Source: Pseudocercospora fijiensis CIRAD86 (Eukaryota > Ascomycota > Dothideomycetes > Mycosphaerellales > Mycosphaerellaceae). From it: DNA of 64,000 nt. The position numbers and the translations under genes were made by a program. Shown in pieces: positions 1-9,727 of the stretch. Below the pieces are notes generated by a model. The model was not told the origin of the DNA. It saw only the letters and a list, made by a program, of their open reading frames with translations, and did no database searches. Position 1 is the first letter of the stretch. Every line of letters begins with the position of its first letter. The stretch lies in NCBI RefSeq assembly GCF_000340215.1, contig NW_006921532.1, positions 7,605,910 through 7,669,909 of the forward strand, read 5' to 3'.

Positions 1-1100
1 AAGCGCGTTAAGCTAGTTAACCTACTAGGTAAAGGTATAAGACCGAGCTTTAGGCTTAAGCATATTAAGGACTAGTACTTAAAGAAGATTAATACCCTAT
101 ACCCGCGTAAGAACCGCCTATTTCGCATACTAGCTAGTATATATATAAAGGATAGGCTAATATAGTCTGTATCGGAGGTCTTCCTTCTAGCTCGGTTAAT
201 AGATATATAGGAGGATGTAAATCTTAGCAAAGATCGGTTACTATAGGTCGCACTAGAATTGAATAGATAGTAGTATAAGGATACGGATCTCGACGAGTTG
301 CTTACTATTATTATTAGCATTGCTAAAGCTGTATACGCTAACTAGGATGCCTATAAGGCAGAACAGAAGGCAAAGTAGGATGCTATAGCGAAGGCTATCG
401 TAGATGCTACTAAACAGGTAGGAGAAGAATAGGGTCCTAAAGGTAGTTTAGCCGATCTACGTCTACGTCTAGTAACCTATAGGACTCTATAGCAGATAGA
501 GGCAGAGCAGCGCAACCTAAACTAGTTATTAAGGCGATCTACCTTTGCGAATACTATACGCTAGTCCGGTATATAAGGCAGCCTAGCTTAGTAGGCTTAA
601 CAGGCTTAGTAGGCTTAATAGGCTTAATAGGCTTAATAGGCTTAATAGGCTTAATAGGTACCTACTATAGCGGCGGTACCCTCTAACCCTCCTTCTAATA
701 GTACTAATCCTACTAGGCCTTCTACTAACGCACTACTAGCTAGGAAGCGCTAACGCCGTAGTGCTTAGCTATTAGGCGCCCGTCGATCTGCCTCTGCCTC
801 TACTTCTGCCCTTACTAAAGAAGAAGAAGAAGAAGAGATAACTGTCGATAAAGCAACCGAGCGGTTAATACAAGCCTATATTAGTCGTCGTAGTAGTCGT
901 AACATTCGCATTCCTACGGCTACTAAGGGTCTATATAGCGAGGGCGCTCGTACGAGAAGCTTAAGTGCAGTAAGCAGTCGTAGTAGTAGAGTTAACGACA
1001 ATATCCTATCCTAGTATCTGCCGAGTAGGTAGTAGATAGTTAAGTTGCCTCTACGAGAGCTAGCCTAGCTAAGTTAACTCTACGAGAGCTAGTTAAGTTG
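1..1100 (+). pseudogene. decayed ORF of unknown function (5' end outside window)
   Basis: Frame 1 from the first base stays readable for about 360 codons, interrupted only by TAG/TAA codons of the kind RIP makes from Gln and Trp codons. The N-terminal half looks helical and charged (for example EDVNLSKDRLL near 213-245 and AYKAEQKAK near 352-378). It is followed by a glutamine/alanine repeat turned into stops (586-658), a Ser/Pro/Thr-rich stretch, a run of six acidic residues near 822-840, and an Arg/Ser-rich tail. I do not recognise the family. The composition suggests a nuclear protein from an older mobile element, but that is inference. The start is cut off by the window edge. Confidence 0.4.
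586..658 (+). repeat. 9-bp tandem repeat (former Gln/Gln/Ala codons)
   Basis: Tandem units of TAGGCTTAA occur in frame with the surrounding decayed ORF. Reversing CpA to TpA changes gives CAG GCT CAA, so a QAQ-type repeat is the likely ancestor. Each unit now contributes two stop codons. Confidence 0.7.
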
Positions 1101-1275
1101 CTTCTACGAGAGCTAGCCTAGCTAAGTTGCTTCTACGAGAGCTAGCCTAGTTAAGTTGCTTCTACGAGCGTGCTAGTTAAGTTACTTCTACGAGCGTGCT
1201 AGTTAAGTTGCTTCTACGAGTATACTAGTTAAGTTGCTTCTACGAGAGCTAGCCTAGTTAAGTTGCTTCTACGAG
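1045..1275 (+). repeat. about 29-bp tandem repeat
   Basis: Degenerate copies of a unit containing CTACGAGAGCTAGCC and AGTTAAGTTGCTT run seven to eight times with variable unit length; some units carry CTACGAGCGTGCTAG instead. It ends just before a short (CTAGTA)n run near 1,290-1,310. Confidence 0.7.
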
Positions 1276-1486
1276 CGTAGGCCTAGTACTAGTACTAGTA
1301 CTAGTGCTAGAATTAGCATTTAATAAGGTCCTTCCTCGCTACCCTTCTATTATATCCTTATAAGCTCGCTAAGTAGGCTCTTCTATCGTGTCCTTATAGG
1401 CTTGCCCTCGTAGTTAAGCATATTAAATTGGCTGTTAACGCGCTTACCGAGAAGGGCTTATATATAAAAGGGCTTGTATATAAATG

Positions 1487-1545
1487 GTCGTAGGTATCGT
1501 AGTCGTAGGTATCGTAGTCGTAGGTATCGTAGTTGTAGGTATCGT
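1487..1545 (+). repeat. 15-bp tandem repeat
   Basis: About four copies of TCGTAGGTATCGTAG. Further short arrays follow at 1,693-1,735 (10-bp unit CTTTTACGAC) and 1,866-1,897 (10-bp unit CTAGCGAGAC). Confidence 0.75.
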
Positions 1546-2714
1546 AAAAATCGTATATAAGAGCTAGTCGAGAAGCGTAAATTCGAGGAAGCGATAAGGA
1601 TACCGAGTCCCGCTAAGACCCCGGATTTAGTATAGCAGAGCGCTTAATTAGTAGGATTAAACGTTATAGCTGCTTCCTTCCGCGTATTTATAATACCGAC
1701 TTTTACGACTTTTACGACTTTTACGACTTTTATAATAGCATATTACTAATATAGCGAGATACGTCGATTAAGCGCATTTCTAGTAAATAGCGCTAACAAA
1801 AGTGTCTAATACGATAACGACGGCCGCCTTAGGCACTAAGAACTGCCTCTAAAACCCGAGAAGTTACTAGCGAGACTAGCGAGACTAGCGAGACTAGCAC
1901 TATACTTATTGCACCGTATGCTCTTATAGGCACTACAATATATACGGCAAGGATAGATACGTAGGGCGATAATATATATCGAGCGCTCGTAAAAGCACCC
2001 TTCGAGAAGCTACGATAGCCCTCTTACGTTAACGCCCTCTATTACTTAGACTCTCCCTAGAACGATTATTCCGATAACTAGTTACTATACAAGGTAGAGA
2101 AAACGAATAGTAGCGTCCGGGGATCTAATTAACTAGCGGTACTAAGCGGCTATAGAAGCACATACTCCGAAGTACACTAGAATTATATATAGCCTATATG
2201 CTACGTGCAATACGCAGCAATTAACGCATTCTATTACTAACTATAGTACGTATAACCGAAGACAAGGTATATAGGACAGGACTTATTAAGCGAAATACGA
2301 CAGCGATTGCTAAAGCGACACTTATTAGTACTTAGACAATAATAGAGTGTAACCGCGCCCTTAGTGTTAGAGACACCGTAGAAAAGGGTTGTCGAGCGCG
2401 TTGTAGTCGTATAGCAATATTAATGCGCTTACTAGAAGAGGAGGCGCACTATAGTCGGATAACAGTCTTAATACGCTTTCGGATCGGTACGTACTATAGT
2501 CGAATAGTAGTCTTAATACGTAAAGGGCTACAGTCGTATAGCAGTAAAGACTAAGACTAATACTAAGACTAAGCGCCTTCGGGCTTAAGTATACTAGAGG
2601 CCCTTACGTAATAACTAAGGTTATTATAACTAATAGTCCTAACGAAGGCGTTACGTCGACTTAACTAGATACGCGCATATTATCCTATAAAGAATCCGAA
2701 CGTAGGAAGCCTAT

Positions 2715-2957
2715 AGCCGCTACTTAAGGTGTACCTTACTAAAGAGTTTTTACCGAATTAGGCCTAGCCGCTACTTAAGGTGTACCTTACTAAAGAGTTT
2801 TTACCGAGTTAGGCCTATAGCAATACTACGAACTAACCTACTTAGTAGGAGAGTCGCTATCGAGCCGCTACTTAAGGTATACCTTACTAAAGAGTTTTTA
2901 CCGAGTTAGACCGTTAGCCGTATTATAGGTGTACCTTACTAAAGAGTTTTTACCTCC
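2715..2957 (+). repeat. 51-bp repeat, two tandem and two dispersed copies
   Basis: Copies begin at 2,715, 2,766 and 2,863, with a partial copy at 2,916. All contain GTACCTTACTAAAGAGTTTT or a one-base variant of it. The first two are directly tandem with a 51-bp period. Confidence 0.8.
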
Positions 2958-3775
2958 GCTAATCTATCTAAGACCTCTATAGTTTGCACTAAGACTGCGA
3001 TATTCTAACAAAAACTATACTCTTTCGGTTAAATACGCAGTCGACGCCCGCTAAAGCTATAGTATACCTACTCGCTAGGAGAGTCGCCTTCGCAACGTCT
3101 TACGTCGGCAAAGCCTATCGGAGACCTTAAAAGAAAAGAAGGACTAAACAAACTCTACCGATCGAGGAACCTTAACTAACTTAAGCGGTTCTATCGGTAG
3201 CAAGCTATAGGACTAGTTAGGAGATAGTGTTAATCGCTATAAAGCTACCTATATACGACAAAGAGGTATCGACACTATTACATACGCCGATAGCTAGTAT
3301 ATTACTAGGGGTGTTAGTGTATTAGTATATATAGAAGAAGAAGAAGAAGAAGAAGTTAAACTAGGAAGCGTAGGTCTATATTAGCGCATCGTAGGTAAGG
3401 TTTGCCTCTACTAATAGGATTGCGCTATTTACGCTATAATAGTAAGGCAACAATAACGGCTATATATTATCGCACTTTTAATATATTATCGCACTTTTAA
3501 CGTAATAGCCGCCGACTACTACTAGTTAAATACCTAAGGCTAGAATGCCTAAGGCTAGAATTGCTAGCGACTAGAGGCATAGGCAAGGACTTCGCATTAG
3601 GCTATAGCTAGTTTGAAAAGCTCTTCGGTACGATAACAGAATGTGCTCTACGCTCGTTAGCCGACGTAGCTCTTTACTCGAGTTATCGTACGCCCGCATC
3701 CCCGACGAGGTACGTAATCTAGTCTACCGCTACTACTTCGCCGCTAGGCGCGCACTCTAGTCTACGGAGCTATTA

Positions 3776-4453
3776 GCTATTAAGCTATCATCGTACGCCT
3801 AGCCTAGCTAGCTATTAAGCTATTATCGTACGCCTAGCCTGGCTAGCTGTTAAGCTATTATCGTACGCCTAGCCTAGCTAGCTATTAAGCTATTATCGTA
3901 CGCCTAGCCTAGCTAGCTATTAAGCAATTATCGTACGCCTAGCCTAGCTAGCTATTAAGCAATTATCGTACGCCTAGCCTAGCTAGCTATTAAGCAATTA
4001 TCGTACGCCTAGCCTAGCTAGCTATTAAGCAATTATCGCACGCCTAGCCTAGCTAGCTATTAAGCAATTATCGCACGCCTAGCCTAGCTAGCTATTAAGC
4101 AATTATCGCACGCCTAGCCTAGCTAGCTATTAAGCAATTATCGTACGCCTAGCCTAGCTAGCTATTAAGCAATTATCGTACGCCTAGCCTAGCTAGCCAC
4201 CAAACAATTATCGTACGCCTAGCCTAGCTAGCTATTAAGCAATTATCGTACGCCTAGCCTAGCTAGCTATCAAGCAATTATCGCACGCCTAGCCTAGCCA
4301 GCTATTAAACAATTATCGTACGCCTAGCCTAGCTAGCTATTAAACAATTATCGTACGCCTAGCCTAGCTAGCTATTAAGCAATTATCGTATGCCTAGCCT
4401 AGCTAGCTATTAAACAATTATCGTACGCCTAGCCTAGCCTAGCTAGCTATTAA
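3776..4453 (+). repeat. 35-bp satellite array, about 19 copies
   Basis: A unit containing ATTATCGTACGCCTAGCCTA and AGCTAGCTATTAAGCA repeats with an exact 35-bp period, for example at 3,961 and 3,996. Most differences between units are C/T or G/A transitions such as CGTACG/CGCACG and GCTATTAAGC/GCTATTAAAC, as expected of RIP acting on an already amplified array. Confidence 0.9.
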
Positions 4454-4567
4454 GGCACGTACTCTAGTCTACCGCTACTACTTTAATCTAGAGCTGCTAT
4501 AGGATAACGACGATATTATAGGCGTTGTTTTAGCACTTAGACAAGAATAGTCCTTCCTTAATATATT

Positions 4568-4636
4568 AAATATTATACTCTATACTCTATACTCTATACT
4601 CTATGCTCTATACTCTATGCTCTATGCTCTATGCTC
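4568..4636 (+). repeat. 7-bp microsatellite
   Basis: About nine copies of TACTCTA / TGCTCTA. It lies immediately beyond the 3' end of the minus-strand DUF6589-like gene. Confidence 0.8.
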
Positions 4637-4640
4637 TGTT

Positions 4641-6210
4641 CCTTTAAAAGTTACTACTACCCTTACTACTAAGGCTACCTATGCGTGCGAGGAGACCTAT
4701 ATTAGCTCCTTCTACTCTACCGTTGCTAGCGCTAGCGCTAGTGCCTATGCTAGTTATGTCCTAGGTTTCTATACCCTCGAATAGCTAAGTAGTACTATCT
4801 GTAAGCTGAACCTATACATTATCTCGCTCTAGATTAAGTACTACATCCTTAATTAGACCGTAATTAACACTATCTAGGCGCTCTATAGCATTAGGACCCT
4901 CTAAGGCATTAGATTCTAGCACCGTAGTACGGCCTCGAATAAAGTTCTAGTTAGTAGCGTTAAAGTTCTCGACGACTAATAGTATCTAATCTATACCGAT
5001 ATTCTAGATATCGTCCGAGAGCGTAAAATCTCCGTGCTACTACTTCGCGAACCTATCGATACGGATTTTATTAGCTCGATTAAATACGCCCGCGCTAATA
5101 TCCTTATTAGTATAGTAACTAGTCCGATAGATACTAGAATTCTCCCTAAATATATCGCGGATAAGGCGAGATGCCTCTCGGTTTATCGATACTCGTTTAA
5201 AGGCAGTAGCAAGTCTATAAGTCGAATTAGTAAGGCGATTATAGTCCTCGGATAGGGCATAGTTAATAAGCTTAATTATCTTATTACTACCGACAGTATA
5301 GCCCTTCTTTCTAGACTAATTAACGGTTATAGTAGCAAGGACCGCCTTCTGTGGGTCCTTAGTACTACCCTTATTAAGGAGGAAATAGAAATAGGTTATT
5401 AGACGACTATAGTTGCTCTGTCTAGCTCTAAGGAACATCGGGATAGTATAGTCTACGTATCGACGAAGGTAACCGACGTCCTAGATACGGACAGTATAGC
5501 GAACGCGTAGGAATAAGGAGATCTCCTTTACTAGTCTATATATAGAGGTAAAGGCCGCATCTAGCCTAGTTAGTATAGCGCTATTATCGCCGGCAGGTCG
5601 ATTAGGTATACCCTCCTATACCTCGGGTAATAAGAGCAGCTTATACATTTCCTTTAGGATGTCTATATACTTAGTAGTAGAGATCTTCTCGATAATAGCC
5701 TACTTAACGACCTTAGGCCGGGTCTAGTTACCTTTACTAGCAAGATCCTTAGAGATATAGCTACGGTTAACTATAATCTAGAGGAACACGGCGATAGTGC
5801 GGGCCTTAAAGCAACGCTTTAGTAGTCGCTATATCCGGAAGAATTTTAGCGACTTTAGATTAACCTCTTTTATACCCTAGAAATCGATATTAGACAACAG
5901 GGAGAAGTCTATACGGTTACCGGCCTTGTTCTTATTCTAATAGGTACGGAAAGGCGTAAAGTATAGGTTTATAAAGATATAGAACTAAGCGGGCACTAGA
6001 AGGACATGCTGCTTCCTATCGTATGTAGCCTTGTTCTCGACACCGCTAAAGATTATAGCTAGTATACGCTCGATAGTAAGCTAATTACTAACGTTAATAA
6101 TTAACCTATTATCGAAGATCGGATTATCGGGCTTTAGACTAAGGTTGCCTTAGTAGATATCGTCGTATACTAAGGCAGTGCCCTTATTAGAGATCTCGTT
6201 ATTCTACGAT
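4641..6210 (-). pseudogene. DUF6589-like gene, 3' half (interrupted by the hAT element)
   Basis: Read on the minus strand from the hAT junction, one frame runs to about 4,641 with only RIP-type stops. Early motifs are GTALVYDDIYQGN, a degraded GDQLT-type block (now NVSNQLTIERI) and FYIFINLYFTPFRTY, where Tyr replaces probable His (CAT to TAT). From memory these match the layout of fungal DUF6589 proteins, a family common in repeat-rich fungal genomes. Removing the 8-bp TSD joins this half in frame to the half at 16,121-17,960, across LAMPLS and NNEISNKG, so this was one gene before the insertion. Its biochemical function is unknown. The family name rests on by-eye motif matching. Confidence 0.55.
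6203..6210 (+). repeat. left target-site duplication of the hAT element
   Basis: TCTACGAT directly abuts the left terminal inverted repeat and is repeated at 16,121-16,128 beside the right one. An 8-bp duplication is diagnostic of hAT-superfamily integration. Confidence 0.9.
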
Positions 6211-6230
6211 TAGACCCCGCAGTGGTTCGG
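6211..6230 (+). repeat. left terminal inverted repeat of the hAT element
   Basis: TAGACCCCGCAGTGGTTCGG. Its reverse complement occurs at 16,101-16,120 with one transition difference. It is followed inward by GT-rich subterminal repeats (GGTTTAGTTTGCTAAG-like) typical of hAT ends. Confidence 0.9.
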
Positions 6231-6641
6231 GTTGGTTTGGTTTAGTTTGCTAAGCCGAAACTCTAGTTTAGTTTGGGTTGGTTTGCTAAGCAACTACATA
6301 AGTAGCTAGTTCGAACTATATAATTTATCGGTTTTTAAGAAGTGTACGAATGTATACGTAGCTTTAAGCAAGCCCTTTATAAGACTTAGCAGTATAGCCG
6401 GCAGCGTAGCCGGCATTTTTAGTCCTTAGTACTTATAGAATTTTCGAATCCCACTTAGGCTACGTAGTTGTATAAAGGTACTTATATGACCTCAAATCTA
6501 TAGACAATTAGCTAAGGGCACTAACCAATCAAAAGCATATACATATATACAAGGCATTATAGTTCAGTTCGGAAACTGTACTCCTTAGGTATAAATTTTA
6601 TCCTTTCGTTTACGGTTCAATTCCCTAACTGCTTAGCAGAA

Positions 6642-7163
6642 TGTCTTTATCTAGATCTAGGTAGAACTCATCGATTTCCCTAGAAGTCCTCCTTCTTAAG
6701 AAGTTTATACACTTTCCTACCGAACTATTCGACAACATTAAGTACTAGGATAGCTCCTCCCTTAGTATCGGCATAGTATATAAAAGAGCTATAAGGCAGC
6801 TCTATAGAACGTTCTACTAGTCACTCGCTATACTAAGGCCGAATGCTAGTTCGTTCCTTAGAACTCTTAGTTATTTAGGAGATATAAAGGGTAGGGCAGG
6901 TAGTGACTTCGTATTGTATAAGGAGGTAGAGGCTGCTATAGAAGAGGCCTTCAACCTATAGAAGATAGTAAAAGATATAGAGGCAGCTATAGGTCTAGGT
7001 ACCTAGTTGAATTTCTAGTAGGTAGAGTATAAGGATATTTAGAGGGAGTATTAGGTAGAGTTGCGAAGGCAGGTATATAATATGCTCTAGAAAACAGGGA
7101 TAGTGCCTATAACTATAACTATTAGGCTCTTCAACCTTCCTTATTTTTCCCTGTTTTCTTTTT
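6642..7163 (+). pseudogene. decayed ORF in the hAT element, function unknown
   Basis: An ATG at 6,642 opens a frame of about 170 codons broken only by TAG codons. The reading contains FIHFPTELFDNIKY near the start and an acidic, helical stretch (EVEAAIEEAF, VKDIEAAIG) in the middle. A block near 7,231-7,320 downstream contains the element's GCCGGC repeat followed by GTACTAACGGGATTTTAG, a plausible plus-strand branch and acceptor site, so the gene may have had another exon. I do not recognise the protein. Confidence 0.4.
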
Positions 7164-7504
7164 ATAAAAATCTAAACTAATATAAATCAACCGGAATGTC
7201 TATCTTCTTTTAGTTCTTTGAAAAACCTAGCAGCGTAGCTAGTAGCGTAGCCGGCAGCGTAGCCGGCAGCGTAGCCGGCCTTTTTACTCCTTAGTACTAA
7301 CGGGATTTTAGGAGACTTCTATTCCGTATAGCTAATAAAGTATACTGTACTATATATATATGCTTAGAGAGTATTTAGAGCGCGGTATACAGCGCCGTAT
7401 AACAGCGGCTCATTTCGTATATAGAAAAGCTTGTAGACGATACTACGAATATCCTTCCTACTAGTATATCTATCCTATCTAGCACTATCTCGAATGTAGA
7501 CATT

Positions 7505-8177
7505 CTAGCCTTTTAGGATCTAATCGAGTGCTTTGAAATCCTTATCTATAATCGTTATACGCTTCGCGTAGATAGCTATAAGGTTAACCGCTAAAATAGT
7601 ATTAGTATAGTCCGAAAAGAGGTAGAAGAGAAATATATATTCGAAGATACGAACTAGGTAGGCTTCTATAGCCTCTTAAAGGGCGCCTATCGCGGAGGCT
7701 TAGAAGCGAAGGTCTATTCTATAATCCTAGGCAATTTCGCGAACAAGTCGTTAGAAAGGAGTTTTGCGGATTAGGAGCTTAGAACTCTTCTAATACTGCC
7801 GAATCTTACGGAGGGCTACGGCTAAAGAAGGATTAGTAAAAAGACAGTAAGAATGCCGGCTACGCTACCGGCTACGCTACCGGCTACGCTGCCGGCTGTA
7901 AATAGGACTTACTTCCTAGGCGCTATCGACGCTTCGTACGATTGCTACTAGTAGTAGAAGCGCTAGTTGTCGTCTTACGTAGAGCCTTGCCCGCCGTTGT
8001 CTTACGCGGAGCCTTGCTCGCGACGCCCTTTCTAGTACCGGAGCTAGCGGCAGTAGTAGCAGCTATCTTACGTTAATATACTATACTCGCTCCTTTATTT
8101 CCGATCTTGTTGCGACCCGTAGAAGTAGTAGGTCCCTTCTTGCGAGGCGTCGTAACTTAGTTAAGTAGATTCGCTAT
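7505..8177 (-). pseudogene. histone H3-like gene B inside the hAT element (three exons)
   Basis: Minus-strand exons 8,177-7,913, 7,821-7,639 and 7,590-7,505 encode a histone H3-type protein. Exon 1 gives a tail of about 88 residues rich in Lys, Arg, Ser and Thr (for example APRKTTAGKALRKTT). H3 normally has about 44 residues before the GTVALR block. Spliced exon 2 gives GTVALRKIRQY, LLIRKTPF, RLVREIA, IDLRF and ASAIGAL. Its five stops sit exactly at the glutamines conserved in H3 (after RQY, PF, EIA, RF and GAL). Exon 3 continues VNLIAIYAKRITI. Loop 1 is not lengthened as in most CENP-A proteins. The C-terminus after helix 3 diverges from H3. Intron 1 has a GTAAGT donor and the element's GCCGGC repeat. 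Intron 2 (48 bp) has a TACTAATAC branch site; its donor is now AT, probably RIPed GT. The H3 fold is read directly; its role in transposition or chromatin is unknown. Confidence 0.85.
7822..7912 (-). repeat. GCCGGC-repeat intron in H3-like gene B
   Basis: A 91-bp intron from GTAAGT to TTTACTAATCC...TTTAG. Most of its length is a 12-bp repeat (GCCGGCAGCGTA). It interrupts the codon for Thr in GTVALR. The equivalent position in H3-like gene A has no intron. Confidence 0.75.
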
Positions 8178-8705
8178 TATAAAAGTCGTCGAATTAAGGA
8201 AAAAAGTGCGTTACGAAGGTATACGAAGGCGCGCGCGGAGCGAGGGTATTACGGAGGTAGCAGATATAGAGCGTAGAGGTATAGGTATCGATACGAAGGT
8301 TGAATATAGCGAGAGAGGTAGTGTCGCGGTATCGCTAGGCAATAGAGTAAGCTTCGCGTAAGCCTATATTATAGTAACGTTAGAGCAAGGAAAGAAGGCA
8401 GGTACGGCTGAAAAAGGCAGGTACGGCAGACTTTGAAATATAGCCGGCATATATAGCCGGTATAGTAATAGGCGAAAGCCTCCTTTTAATAAATAGCCGG
8501 CGTGATAATAGTATCCTACTATAGTATAGATATTCTTTAGTAATGCCTTTACTAGCTATAGTAATCTTATAAGTAACCTAGGCCTATTGCTAGTAAATAT
8601 AAGAAATATTAGGTAGGCTATACTAAACAAGCTAGTTATTTAGCAGAAAAAGGCCTACTACCGTCTCTATATGCCGGCTACGGGTGCCGACTATCGCTCT
8701 AAATT
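8178..8705. other. spacer inside the hAT element
   Basis: No gene recognised. Two or three GCCGGC-type motif clusters lie at 8,443-8,505 and 8,673-8,690. A short purine-rich, CpG-rich stretch (8,228-8,290) could belong to the promoter side of H3-like gene B, but no defined signal is visible. Confidence 0.4.
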
Positions 8706-9427
8706 CAACTCCGCCCTATCTCGGAGGCTAAGGTACCGAGCGGAAACCCTATAGCTTATATTCACTCGGTTATCGCGGAGCGCTTACAGGTAAGGTATTA
8801 GAAAAGAGTATAAAAAGTACGAGAAGAGTATCCTAGGATATAGGTCGTAAGTGAATAAGAGTAGCACGCCTAGTTATTTATATAGTACGTTACTCTATAC
8901 GACTAAGAGCCTATATTACCTTGTACTTCGCTTATAAGACCTCGACTCTACTAGTATACTATCGATCTCCTCCTCGGTCGCTAATACGCTGTCTTAATTC
9001 TTCTTCGAGTTACCGGACTTAGTGCGTATCTATAGCTATATAATAGCGCTACGTATTATAGAGAATCAACTCCGCCGTATCTCGAAGGCTAAGGTACCGA
9101 GCGGAAACCCGATAGCTTATATTTACTCGGTTGTCGCGGAGCGCTTATAGGTGAGGTATTAGAAAAGAGTATAAAAAGTACGAGAAGAGTATCCTAGGAT
9201 ATAGGTCGTAAGTAAATAAGAGTAGTACGCCTAGTTATTTATATAGTACGTTACTCTATACGACTAAGAGCCTATATTATCTTATGCTTCGCTTATAAGA
9301 CCTCGACTCTACTAGTATACTATCGATCTCCTTCTCGGTCGCTAATACGCTGTCTCAATTCTTCTTCGAGTTGCCGGACTTAGTACGTATCTATAGCTAT
9401 ATAATAGCGCTACGCATTATAGAGAAT
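8706..9427 (+). repeat. 361-bp direct tandem duplication
   Basis: Copy 1 is 8,706-9,066 and copy 2 is 9,067-9,427. Both begin CAACTCCGCC and end ATTATAGAGAAT. They differ at roughly a dozen positions, including transitions such as GTGCG/GTACG and a few transversions. Readable frames exist on both strands: minus ATEKEIDSILVESRSYKRS, plus EYKKYEKSILGYRS. I cannot decide which was coding. It occurs only inside the hAT element. Confidence 0.85.
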
Positions 9428-9439
9428 TTCTCGTTAAAG

Positions 9440-9720
9440 TTTCTCTCTTATAGGCTTACTATCTACCTCGTAGTATAGAGGATCAAAGTGCTAATACTAA
9501 AGAATCTCCTTATAGTTAGGATACTAGGGCTCCTTAGGACCTTTGTATTTTAGGTCTAAATAGAGACGTATTATAAACGTTCCATCGCCCTTTCGCTTAC
9601 TACCCGCTAGGTCGCGATATGCGAAGAAACTAATCTAAATGTAGCTCGTCTCTGTAATAGCCGGATAAATATAGAGCGCTAGGTTTCTACTTCGTACCTT
9701 AGATTTAGGGACGGCGCGGA
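9440..9720 (-). pseudogene. decayed ORF fragment, function unknown
   Basis: The minus strand just downstream of H3-like gene A reads about 85 codons with RIP-type stops, including SKVRSRNLALYIYPAITETS and FFAYRDLAGSKRKGDGTFI. It may be a separate gene or the far C-terminal end of a neighbour. I do not recognise it. Confidence 0.3.
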
Positions 9721-9727
9721 GATAAAA

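Larger units (their letters stand above)
1101..4640. other. RIP-degraded DNA without a recognisable gene
   Basis: No frame stays readable long enough to be called a gene, and I see no domain motif on either strand. What can be described is repeats: the arrays entered separately, a GAA run near 3,337-3,355, and a pair of copies of TATATTATCGCACTTTTAA near 3,463-3,500. The stretch before the 35-bp array (near 3,715-3,760) and the stretch after it (near 4,447-4,480) share CTAGTCTACCGCTACTACTT, so the array appears to sit inside a duplicated segment. Confidence 0.5.

Noticed and set aside
3776..4453. CRISPR-like array
   Set aside because: The 35-bp units are directly contiguous with no unique spacers, and the setting is fungal.
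5034..5255. 73-codon plus-strand open frame
   Set aside because: It is antisense to the clearly readable minus-strand DUF6589-like gene and has no motif.
7400..7945. plus-strand frame through the H3-like gene B region
   Set aside because: It reads with only RIP stops (PATLPATLP repeat) but is antisense to the unmistakable H3 exons, so it is a shadow.
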